The notes beneath the pieces are model-generated. The model worked only from the letters and a program-made list of their open reading frames with translations. It was not told the origin of the DNA and did no database searches. DNA of 14,407 bases from Clostridia bacterium. GTDB lineage: Bacteria > Bacillota > Clostridia > Oscillospirales > Acutalibacteraceae. The DNA is taken from positions 1 to 14,407 of the forward strand of contig JAFYJR010000148.1 in assembly GCA_017538005.1 (NCBI GenBank), in the 5' to 3' direction. The position numbers were made by a program, and so were the translations under genes. Of the stretch, positions 7,702-14,185 are shown in pieces. Every line of letters begins with the position of its first letter. The stretch's first letter is position 1.

Positions 7702-7713
7702 GTGGGAGTTGCC

Positions 7714-7742
7714 TTGACATAAACGGCACAAAAACCTATAAT
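7714..7742 (+). promoter_or_regulatory. Consensus sigma-A promoter of the murE-femAB unit
   Basis: Perfect TTGACA (7714-7719), 17-nt spacer and perfect TATAAT (7737-7742), predicting transcription from about 7749 with a leader near 30 nt. The -35 box is 12 bp from the -35 of the divergent valS promoter, so one bound protein could affect both. The weak ribosome binding site (GAAAGAAG, 7765-7772) lies inside a small A/T-rich inverted repeat (ATCTT 7759-7763 / AAGAT 7770-7774). Confidence 0.85.
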
Positions 7743-7778
7743 TTTGGGTGAATTTTTTATCTTTGAAAGAAGATTTTT

Positions 7779-10580
7779 ATGGAGCTTCTGAAGGTTCTTG
7801 AAAACATTGAATACAGCGTTGTAAATGGCGAGATCGGAAACACTGAAATCTCCGATCTGGTTTATGACTCACGCGACGCAAACGACGCAGTTGCGTTCGT
7901 TTGCCTCTGCGGCGCGGCAGCCGACGGCCACGACTATGCGGGTAAAGCATATGACCTCGGATGCCGTGTTTTTGTTGTGCAAAAACCGGTTGATTTGCCT
8001 GATGATGCCCTCGTTGTTTCCGTGGCCGACACACGCGCCGCGCTCGCCCATATGTCAGCCAATTTCTTTGAGCATCCCTCAAAGGAAGTCAAGGTTGTCG
8101 GAATCACGGGCACAAAAGGAAAAACAACCACTACTTACATCATCAAAACACTTCTCGACTCCTGCGGTGTAAAAGCCGGTCTCATAGGCACCACCGGCGC
8201 TTCCTGGAGCGACAAAAAGGTCGCGACGGTAAATACTACGCCCGAGTCATACGAGACCCAGAAAATACTCAGGATGATGGCCGACGACGGCGTTGAAGTC
8301 TGTGCCATGGAAGTCTCTTCCCTCGGTGTAAAACAGCATCGTGTTGACGGCATAAACTTCTTCTGCGGGGTCTTTACCAATATCACTCCGGACCACATAG
8401 GCGGGGCGGAGCACGAGTCGTATGAGGAGTACTATTCTTTCAAGAAAAAGTTCTTTGAAATGTGTGATACCGCGGTAGGCTGCGCAGACGATGAAAACAC
8501 CGCTGACATGATCAGTCCCTCGGCCGGAAAAAAGATTCTTTACGGCTTTGACGAGAAGGCGGATTACAGAGCCGAAAACATTGTACCTACGCGCCAGGAC
8601 ACCTATCTCGGCGTAGGCTTTGACCTCTTCAGAAACGGCAGAAAAGAGGGCCGTTTCAGAGTCAGTCTGCCGGGAAAATTCTCGGTTGAAAACTCGCTTG
8701 CCGCGCTCTGTGTGGCCGATCTTCTCGGCGTCGACATAAGTGTTGCCGGCAAGGCTCTCGAGAGCGTCAGCGCGCCGGGCCGCGCGCAGGTCGCATATAT
8801 GAACAAGGACTACGGAATAATAATCGACTATGCCCACAACGGGATATCCCTGACGAGTCTTGTTGAGACGATACGGGAATACAATTTCAGAAGAATAATC
8901 GCCCTCTTCGGTTCGGTAGGCGACAGGGCTCAGCTCCGCCGCGAGGAACTCGGAAAAACAGCGGCGAAGCTTTGTGATTATACAATAATCACAACTGACG
9001 ATCCGGGGTATGAGGATCCGGAGAAAATCTGCAAAGAAATTGCCGGGTTCATGGTTGAGGAAAATCCCGATGCAAAATATGAAATAATAGTTGACAGAAG
9101 ACAGGCTGTCCTTCATGCCATGAATATGCTTGAGGAGGGTGACATACTTCTCCTCTGCGGAAAAGGCCATGAGACCGCCCAGAAAGTAAAGGGCGAAAAG
9201 GTATATTACTCTGAGATAGAGACGGTCAGGGAAGGATTCGGCCTGACTTTCACGGAGGAGACCGACTTTGATGCCTTTGACGGATTTGTCGGGGAACGAG
9301 GCGGCGAGTATCAGCAGACGAGCGTCTGGCCGAATGTCAAAAAAGCCTGGAAACCCTATTTCTATTCAGGTTTTTGCGGTACGGAACGGATACTTACGGC
9401 GCTCGTTCTGGAACGAAAACTTCCTTTTGCCGGCAAACTCTGGTACATACCCTGCGGAGCGGTATGCGATTACGGCAACAAGGAACTTCAGAGGCAGTTT
9501 GCCGAGTTTTTAAAGCGTGAGATGAAAGCGCACGGCGCTTTCTGCGTTATAGTCGATCCGCTTATTCCTCTGCGTATTGACGGCGAGGAGCAGGAGGACG
9601 GCGTTGCCGCGCACAGGCTTCTCACTTCACTTGGTTATGAACTCAACACGGATATTGATTCCTATACATACAAGCACCCGGTTCAGACTATGATTCCGCT
9701 CAAAGATGAAGACGGAAAAGAGATCCCTGCGGAGACCATTTTAAAGGGCTGTGAAAAGGGTGTAAGGTACTCTGTCCGCGTGGGCAATTCCAGAGGTCTC
9801 GTCGCAAAGAGATACACCTATGAGGACATGGAAAAAGACCACAAAATTCTTGAGGACTTTATGTCTGTCATGGGTGACACCTCTGACAGAAATTCCTTTG
9901 TCAACAGGGATGAAAACTACATTGAAAACCTGATAAAGAATCTTGCGGATTATACCGATATTTCCCTTATCTACTACGACAAGGCGAAGGACAAACAACT
10001 TGAGGAAGAACGTATTCTCCGGCGTGATGAAGTAATAAAAGAACTCGGCACCGCGCCCGAGAAAAAGCTTCGCGGTCTTCATGACGAACTTGAAACCATA
10101 GAGAAGAATTCCGCAAGCTATCACCAGCGTCTTGAAGAGACTTCGGACTATCCGCATGACGCGAAAATAGCGGTCGCAGGCGGACTGACCATTCGCTACG
10201 GAGGCACCGCCTCCTGCGTCTTCGGCGGCACCCGCGACCTGGTGCGCAACAACACGCGTTCCAGCCATTTCTTAAACTATGAGCGCATAAAAGAGAGTGT
10301 CGCGGAAGGTATGGACTTCCATGACCTCGGCTATGTACTCTGCGAGAACCCGAATCCTCCGACAAACGGGAACGGTACGCTCGGTCCCATGGAGGCGCGT
10401 GAGAACTTCAAGGGCATTAAGGATTTCAAGCTCTCTTTCGGTGCAAAATACTACGAGTTCATCGGCGAGTATATTCTCGTCGGAAACAAGTTCAGATACT
10501 GGATTTACAAGGAGTTCATGCCAAAAGCGAAGAGAATCAAAATGCGCCTTGTAAGACTCCTCAGAAGAGCTAAAAAATGA
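7779..10580 (+). CDS. Fused MurE-type UDP-MurNAc-tripeptide synthetase and FemAB-type peptidoglycan bridge aminoacyltransferase
   Basis: A single uninterrupted 933-residue frame with two whole enzymes. Residues 1 to about 488 are a Mur ligase of the MurE type: N-terminal VYDSR/DGHDYA, ATP P-loop GTKGKT (111-116), NTTPES (152-157), EVSSLG (178-183), TNITPDHIG, the lysine-rich YYSFKKKFF that would hold the carbamylated lysine, GSVGDR (378-383) and GKGHE (461-465). The specificity motif, DNPR in DAP enzymes, reads DDPG (407-410). Residues about 495-933 are FemAB-like: FDAFDGFVGERGGEYQQTSVWPNVK, a first GNAT-like lobe, a charged helical arm (about 735-785), then AVAGGLTIRYGG, FLNYERIKESVAEGMDFHDLG, NFKGIKDFKLSFG and EFIGEY, ending in a very basic tail. 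No ATG lies between Met450 and Met582 and I found no GTG or TTG at the junction, so the FemAB half has no start of its own. It would add residue 3 to UDP-MurNAc-dipeptide and bridge residues to its side chain. Transcribed from a consensus promoter; overlaps the next gene by 4 nt. Confidence 0.92.
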   Translation: MELLKVLENIEYSVVNGEIGNTEISDLVYDSRDANDAVAFVCLCGAAADGHDYAGKAYDLGCRVFVVQKPVDLPDDALVVSVADTRAALAHMSANFFEHPSKEVKVVGITGTKGKTTTTYIIKTLLDSCGVKAGLIGTTGASWSDKKVATVNTTPESYETQKILRMMADDGVEVCAMEVSSLGVKQHRVDGINFFCGVFTNITPDHIGGAEHESYEEYYSFKKKFFEMCDTAVGCADDENTADMISPSAGKKILYGFDEKADYRAENIVPTRQDTYLGVGFDLFRNGRKEGRFRVSLPGKFSVENSLAALCVADLLGVDISVAGKALESVSAPGRAQVAYMNKDYGIIIDYAHNGISLTSLVETIREYNFRRIIALFGSVGDRAQLRREELGKTAAKLCDYTIITTDDPGYEDPEKICKEIAGFMVEENPDAKYEIIVDRRQAVLHAMNMLEEGDILLLCGKGHETAQKVKGEKVYYSEIETVREGFGLTFTEETDFDAFDGFVGERGGEYQQTSVWPNVKKAWKPYFYSGFCGTERILTALVLERKLPFAGKLWYIPCGAVCDYGNKELQRQFAEFLKREMKAHGAFCVIVDPLIPLRIDGEEQEDGVAAHRLLTSLGYELNTDIDSYTYKHPVQTMIPLKDEDGKEIPAETILKGCEKGVRYSVRVGNSRGLVAKRYTYEDMEKDHKILEDFMSVMGDTSDRNSFVNRDENYIENLIKNLADYTDISLIYYDKAKDKQLEEERILRRDEVIKELGTAPEKKLRGLHDELETIEKNSASYHQRLEETSDYPHDAKIAVAGGLTIRYGGTASCVFGGTRDLVRNNTRSSHFLNYERIKESVAEGMDFHDLGYVLCENPNPPTNGNGTLGPMEARENFKGIKDFKLSFGAKYYEFIGEYILVGNKFRYWIYKEFMPKAKRIKMRLVRLLRRAKK

Positions 10581-11494
10581 GAACACTTGAGTACGTGATT
10601 CCAAGTGAATATGACGGAAAGAAAGTCCTGTATTTTCTCAAGGGAAAAGCGGGGCTTTCCTCACGTATGATCAGAAGTCTCAAACTCGTTGAGAATGGAT
10701 TTCTTTTAAATGGTGAACATACCAGGACAATTGAGATTCTGCATGAGGGCGACATGCTGACAGTCAACATCCCCGAGGACGAGATGGACGAGGGGCTGAC
10801 AGAGTATGACGGAGCGGATTTCGGTGACCTTGAAATTCTCTATGAGGATGACGATATTATCGCCGTAAACAAGCCGCCTATGCTTGCGGTTCACCCTACT
10901 CATAACCATCAGGGAGACACGCTCGCGAACCTCATAGCAGGGTATCTTCAGAGCAAGGGAAAAAAGGCGAAGTTCAGGGCTGTCGGACGCCTCGACAAGG
11001 GCACGTCCGGCATCGTGATATGTGCGCTTAACGCCTTCGCCGCGTACAGACTGCAGGGGAATATCGAGAAGACATATTATGCTCTCACAGAGGGTGTTTA
11101 CGAGGGTGAAGGCAGTATCGATGCGCCCATATACCGCCCCGACCCGATAAAGTCGGTGCGGACCGTAGACGAGCGCGGTGATTTCGCGCTGACGCACTAC
11201 ACGGCGCTCGGCTCCGGCACGCTGCCGGACGGCACCGAGGCGTCCTTCCTGAAAATAAACATTGAAACGGGAAGAACACACCAGATCCGTGTTCATTTCG
11301 CACACCTCGGCACTCCTCTGATAGGGGACACAATGTACGGCAAAAAGCGCGATGATATCTGCCATCAGGCCCTTCATTGCGGACATGCCGAATTGTTACA
11401 ACCATTTACAAATTGTAAGATTATCCTTGATGCGCCACTGCCACAAGATATTACGGAAATTATATGCAATATATACAAATATGAAGAAAATTAA
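10577..11494 (+). CDS. RluA/RluD-family RNA pseudouridine synthase
   Basis: A 305-residue protein that would convert specific uridines in rRNA (or tRNA) to pseudouridine. An N-terminal S4-like RNA-binding domain (about 14-66: LSSRMIRSLKLVENGFLLNG, GDMLTVNIPEDE) precedes the PseudoU_synth_2 catalytic domain, which carries the signature GRLDKGTSG with catalytic Asp140 and the late motif TGRTHQIRVHFAHLGTPLIGD. Length and order fit RluD-like enzymes; the exact target uridines cannot be read from sequence. The ATG overlaps the stop of the MurE-FemAB gene (ATGA, 10577-10580), so translation is probably coupled; only a weak AGAAGAG precedes it. The last ~100 nt of the gene become AT-rich and contain TTACAA/TTGTAA repeats described separately. 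The pairing with a cell-wall gene is probably a transcriptional convenience rather than a pathway link. Confidence 0.92.
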   Translation: MRTLEYVIPSEYDGKKVLYFLKGKAGLSSRMIRSLKLVENGFLLNGEHTRTIEILHEGDMLTVNIPEDEMDEGLTEYDGADFGDLEILYEDDDIIAVNKPPMLAVHPTHNHQGDTLANLIAGYLQSKGKKAKFRAVGRLDKGTSGIVICALNAFAAYRLQGNIEKTYYALTEGVYEGEGSIDAPIYRPDPIKSVRTVDERGDFALTHYTALGSGTLPDGTEASFLKINIETGRTHQIRVHFAHLGTPLIGDTMYGKKRDDICHQALHCGHAELLQPFTNCKIILDAPLPQDITEIICNIYKYEEN

Positions 11495-11551
11495 TAAATA
11501 TACTTTTAATTTGTGTTTTTGTGTGGTAATATACTTGTAACTGATTTGTAA
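11393..11551. repeat. Cluster of TTACAA/TTGTAA words ahead of murA
   Basis: TTACAA at 11396-11401 and 11406-11411 (10 bp apart), TTGTAA at 11413-11418, 11535-11540 and 11546-11551 (11 bp apart). The first group forms inverted repeats: TTGT-T-ACAA (11393-11401) and TTACAA-A-TTGTAA (11406-11418). Helical-turn spacing on both sides of the murA promoter region could indicate operator sites, but the region is AT-rich and chance is possible. Confidence 0.3.
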
Positions 11552-11576
11552 TATATTTAATTGGGGTGTTAATCAC
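11495..11576 (+). promoter_or_regulatory. AT-rich murA upstream region with candidate promoter
   Basis: An 82-bp gap, the only sizeable one in the plus-strand cluster, so a separate murA promoter is likely. A good -10 candidate is TATACT (11530-11535), but only a poor -35 (TTAATT, 11506-11511, 18-nt spacer) goes with it. A TTGTAA at 11535-11540 with TAATTG at 11558-11563 (17-nt spacer) is another weak option. I see no clear terminator for the upstream genes. Confidence 0.3.
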
Positions 11577-12875
11577 TTGGAGAAGTTTGTTATCAATGGG
11601 GGAAACAAGCTCTACGGTGAAGTAGATATCAGCGGCGCCAAAAACTCGGCCGTTGCCATTCTCCCGGCAACATTGCTTGCACAGGGTGTATGTCGTATTG
11701 AGAATATACCGAACATCAGCGATGTTACCGTTATGCTTAAGATTTTAAAAACAATGGGTGCTCAGATAAAACTTGTAAATGAGCACACCTATGAAATAGA
11801 TACACGTTCAGTCGAGTCCTTCACGGTCCCTTATGAACTTACACGCCACCTTCGTGCATCGTACTACCTTATCGGTGCGCTTTTGGGTCGTTGCAACTTC
11901 GCGAGAGTTGCCATGCCCGGCGGCTGTAACTTCGGCGGTGTTCGTCCCATAGACCAGCACCTCAAAGGCTTTGAAGCACTCGGCGCTACTGTTACTATGG
12001 AGGAAAATGCCATAGTAAACACTTCCGCCGACCAGCTCGTCGGAAACTCCATCTACATGGACGTTGTATCAGTCGGCGCGACCATTAACATCATGCTCGC
12101 TGCGGTCAAGGCGCGCGGTCTCACGGTTATAGAAAATGCCGCGAAAGAGCCGCACATCGTTGACCTTGCGAACTTCTTAAACTCAATGGGCGCTGATATC
12201 CGCGGCGCAGGTACCGATGTTATCAAAATCCGCGGTGTATCCTTCCTTCACGGATGTGACTATTCGATAATACCCGACCAGATAGAGGCCGGTACTTATA
12301 TGACAGCTGTTGCCGCCACAGGTGGTGACGTGCTCGTCAAGAACGTAGTTCCCAAGCACCTTGAGTCCATCTCCGCGAAGCTCATAGAAGCAGGCGCTGA
12401 AGTTATCGAGTACGATGACTCCATCCGCGTTGTATCAACGGGTGAACTCACAAAGTGCAACATCAAGACAATGCCGCACCCCGGTTTCCCGACAGATATG
12501 CAGCCGCAGTTTGCGGTCGCTCTCTGCTGCGCAACCGGCACCAGCATTATCTCTGAAGGCGTATGGGACAACCGTTTCAAGTATGTTGACCAGCTCATTC
12601 GCATGGGCGGCGAGATAGAAGTAAACGGCAAGGTTGCCGTCATCACCGGTGTTGATCACTTAAACGGCTCTCCGGTCAAGGCCGATGACCTCCGCGCAGG
12701 CGCCGCCATGATTATCGCCGGTCTCATCGCCAGAGGCACAACCGAGATTGAAAACGTTGTCTACATTGACCGCGGTTATGAGTCCGTTGTTGAGAAGTTT
12801 AAGGCAATAGGCGCGGACATCTCACGCGTATCATTCGAAGACGAGCCTACAAACGAAGTTCGTACGGCAGGCTGA
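11577..12875 (+). CDS. murA: UDP-N-acetylglucosamine 1-carboxyvinyltransferase
   Basis: Catalyses the first committed step of peptidoglycan synthesis: transfer of enolpyruvate from phosphoenolpyruvate to UDP-GlcNAc in the cytoplasm. The 432-residue EPSP-synthase-like protein has the SGAKNS motif with Lys22/Asn23, HLRAS with the conserved Arg93, the catalytic loop PGGCNFGGVRPIDQH with Cys117 (the residue alkylated by fosfomycin, so sensitivity would be expected), and the GFPTDMQPQ motif with the catalytic Asp. Length is normal. The start is a TTG at 11577; the next residues EKFVINGGNKLYGEV match the family N-terminus, and no suitable ATG exists. The upstream GGGG (11563-11566) is only a modest ribosome binding site at 10 nt spacing, so initiation may be kept low. 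Many Bacillota carry two murA genes; which paralogue this is cannot be decided. walJ follows after 4 nt. Confidence 0.96.
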   Translation: MEKFVINGGNKLYGEVDISGAKNSAVAILPATLLAQGVCRIENIPNISDVTVMLKILKTMGAQIKLVNEHTYEIDTRSVESFTVPYELTRHLRASYYLIGALLGRCNFARVAMPGGCNFGGVRPIDQHLKGFEALGATVTMEENAIVNTSADQLVGNSIYMDVVSVGATINIMLAAVKARGLTVIENAAKEPHIVDLANFLNSMGADIRGAGTDVIKIRGVSFLHGCDYSIIPDQIEAGTYMTAVAATGGDVLVKNVVPKHLESISAKLIEAGAEVIEYDDSIRVVSTGELTKCNIKTMPHPGFPTDMQPQFAVALCCATGTSIISEGVWDNRFKYVDQLIRMGGEIEVNGKVAVITGVDHLNGSPVKADDLRAGAAMIIAGLIARGTTEIENVVYIDRGYESVVEKFKAIGADISRVSFEDEPTNEVRTAG

Positions 12876-12879
12876 TCGG

Positions 12880-13665
12880 ATGTATAAGTTCTGCCCGCTG
12901 TTTTCCGGAAGCTCGGGAAACGCGACGTACATAGGCACGGAGCACGAGGGTGTGCTTATAGATGCCGGAAAAAACTGCAAAGCAATCAAGGAAGCTTTGG
13001 CCGCAACAGGTGTTGAACCTGAGGCGGTCAAGGCTCTTTTCATTACCCATGAACATACCGATCACTGCAGCGGTATGAGGGTTTTTGCCAACAAATATAA
13101 AATTCCCGTTTACTCAAGTGAGGCGACTCTCACCATCCTTGATCAGATGGGCCATCTGAATGGCGACTTCCCGGTATACTCTATTTCCGACTATGCCGAC
13201 ATAGGGGACTTTCATATAGAGTGCCATAAGACTTCGCACGATGTAGTCGATCCCCACTGCTACAGTATCCTTCTTCCGAACCTCAAAAAGGTCTCGGTTG
13301 TAACCGACACGGGAATAATAACAGAGGAGACAATGGACGGCATCACAGGTTCCGAGACCGTCCTTCTTGAGTCAAACCATGATACCGGCATGCTGGCGAG
13401 CGGCCCGTATCCGTACTTTTTAAAGCGCAGGATAATGGGCGCGCAGGGACACCTGAGCAACGAGGATTCCGCAGAAACATCGGTAAAGCTTTTGAAATCA
13501 GGCACGAGAAACATAATTCTTGCCCACCTGAGTAAAGAGAACAATTTCCCCGAACTTGCGTACAATACCACCTTTGCCCGCCTGACAATGGAGGGCGCGA
13601 CACTCGGTGAGGACTACACTCTCACCGTCGCAAACAGGGATGAGCCCACGCCGACGGAGGTATAA
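12880..13665 (+). CDS. walJ: WalJ/YycJ-type metallo-beta-lactamase-fold protein
   Basis: A 261-residue metallo-beta-lactamase-fold hydrolase of the WalJ (YycJ/VicX) family, whose members have been linked to nuclease activity and to coordinating cell division or wall synthesis with DNA replication. The N-terminal FSGSSGNATYI and LIDAG motifs, the metal-binding HEHTDH (57-62), TSHDVVDPHCY, VVTDTG, LESNHD and LAHLSKENN follow in family order. Length is typical. The ATG is 4 nt after the murA stop with no good ribosome binding site, so translation likely depends on reinitiation from murA. In Bacillus and staphylococci this gene ends the walRK operon with rlmH nearby; here walRK is absent but the walJ-rlmH pairing is kept and murA sits upstream, consistent with an envelope role. 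The catalytic activity of this protein itself is inferred from the fold. Confidence 0.9.
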   Translation: MYKFCPLFSGSSGNATYIGTEHEGVLIDAGKNCKAIKEALAATGVEPEAVKALFITHEHTDHCSGMRVFANKYKIPVYSSEATLTILDQMGHLNGDFPVYSISDYADIGDFHIECHKTSHDVVDPHCYSILLPNLKKVSVVTDTGIITEETMDGITGSETVLLESNHDTGMLASGPYPYFLKRRIMGAQGHLSNEDSAETSVKLLKSGTRNIILAHLSKENNFPELAYNTTFARLTMEGATLGEDYTLTVANRDEPTPTEV

Positions 13666-13666
13666 G

Positions 13667-14149
13667 ATGCAGACCATAAACATAATTTGCATAGGAAAAC
13701 TCAAAGAGCAATACCTCAGGGATGCCCAGAAGGAATATGCCAAACGGTTGACGGCATTTTGCAAACTAAATATAATTGAACTCGACGAATACGCTTTGCC
13801 GGAAAGTCCGAGCGAGGCACAGATAAAACAGGGCCTCGAAAAAGAGGGCAAAGCGATCTTAAATAAAATCGATAAAGACGCATATGTCTTTGCCCTCTGC
13901 ATAGAGGGCAGACAAAAGGACTCTCCCGCCTTCGCGGGAGAAATAAAGCGGCTCGCTGTGGAAGGTCACAGCAATCTGACATTCATAATCGGCGGCTCGT
14001 TCGGCCTCTCCGACGAGGTAAAAAACCGGGCTGACCAACGACTTTCAATGTCAGAGATGACCTTCCCGCACCAACTCGCCAGAATCATGCTTATCGAGCA
14101 GATTTACAGGGCATATCAGATCAACTCAAACGGCAAGTATCATAAGTAA
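13667..14149 (+). CDS. rlmH: 23S rRNA (pseudouridine1915-N3)-methyltransferase RlmH
   Basis: A SPOUT-class methyltransferase that uses S-adenosylmethionine to methylate pseudouridine 1915 in helix 69 of 23S rRNA on assembled ribosomes. The 160-residue product matches the family length (about 155-160). Landmarks are the N-terminal INIICIGKLKEQYLRDA, the SAM-pocket loop IIGGSFG (107-113) of the trefoil knot, the highly conserved block LSMSEMTFPHQLARIMLIEQIYRAYQI, and the C-terminal KYHK involved in rRNA contact. The ATG at 13667 is chosen because GGAGG (13656-13660) lies 6 nt upstream; a longer frame reading from 13607 lies within walJ and is not used. It begins 1 nt after the walJ stop. Its coding sequence contains a run of four hairpins (13891-14017). 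The modification it acts on is made by RluD-type synthases, one of which is encoded upstream, although that one's target is unknown. Confidence 0.96.
   Translation: MQTINIICIGKLKEQYLRDAQKEYAKRLTAFCKLNIIELDEYALPESPSEAQIKQGLEKEGKAILNKIDKDAYVFALCIEGRQKDSPAFAGEIKRLAVEGHSNLTFIIGGSFGLSDEVKNRADQRLSMSEMTFPHQLARIMLIEQIYRAYQINSNGKYHK
13891..14017 (+). repeat. Run of four hairpin-forming inverted repeats inside rlmH
   Basis: Stem 1: TGCCCTCT (13891-13898) with AGAGGGCA (13903-13910), loop 4, 8 bp perfect. Stem 2: TCTCCCGC (13922-13929) with GCGGGAGA (13934-13941), loop 4, 8 bp perfect. Stem 3: GCTGTG (13955-13960) with CACAGC (13967-13972), loop 6. Stem 4: CTCGT-t-CGG (13996-14004) with CCGACGAG (14010-14017), loop 5, one bulged T. 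No U-tract follows any of them, so they do not look like intrinsic terminators. Confidence 0.6.
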
Positions 14150-14185
14150 CTGCGTTGTTTATCGGACAGAAAGGAGGGAGACAAA

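Larger units (their letters stand above)
7619..7778. other. Divergent intergenic region between valS and the murE-femAB gene
   Basis: An AT-rich 160-bp gap. It holds both divergent promoters, the valS ribosome binding site and the short leader of the plus-strand gene. There is no room for a T-box leader and no terminator or small ORF of note. ATAGTT occurs twice, 17 bp apart (7641-7646 and 7658-7663), in the valS leader. Confidence 0.8.

Noticed and set aside
8754..8785. Perfect 12-bp palindrome GCTCTCGAGAGC followed by a GC-rich 5-bp inverted repeat inside murE.
   Set aside because: Short, in a GC-rich coding stretch, with no repeat elsewhere in the window; most likely chance.
8247..9170. 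Long (307-codon) minus-strand frame opposite the MurE part.
   Set aside because: Lies entirely antisense to clear Mur ligase motifs, shows no recognisable domain and would need its own promoter inside murE.
9268..9513. Possible separate start for the FemAB half: GGAGGAG followed by ATG near 9271.
   Set aside because: That ATG is in a different frame from the FemAB domain and the frame ends after about 80 codons, so it cannot make the FemAB protein.
13607..13666. Upstream extension of rlmH by 20 codons.
   Set aside because: It lies inside walJ in another frame; the ATG at 13667 has an ideal ribosome binding site and gives the normal RlmH length.
13891..13941. The two strong rlmH stems as intrinsic terminators.
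   Set aside because: Neither is followed by a run of T, and both are inside an intact conserved gene.
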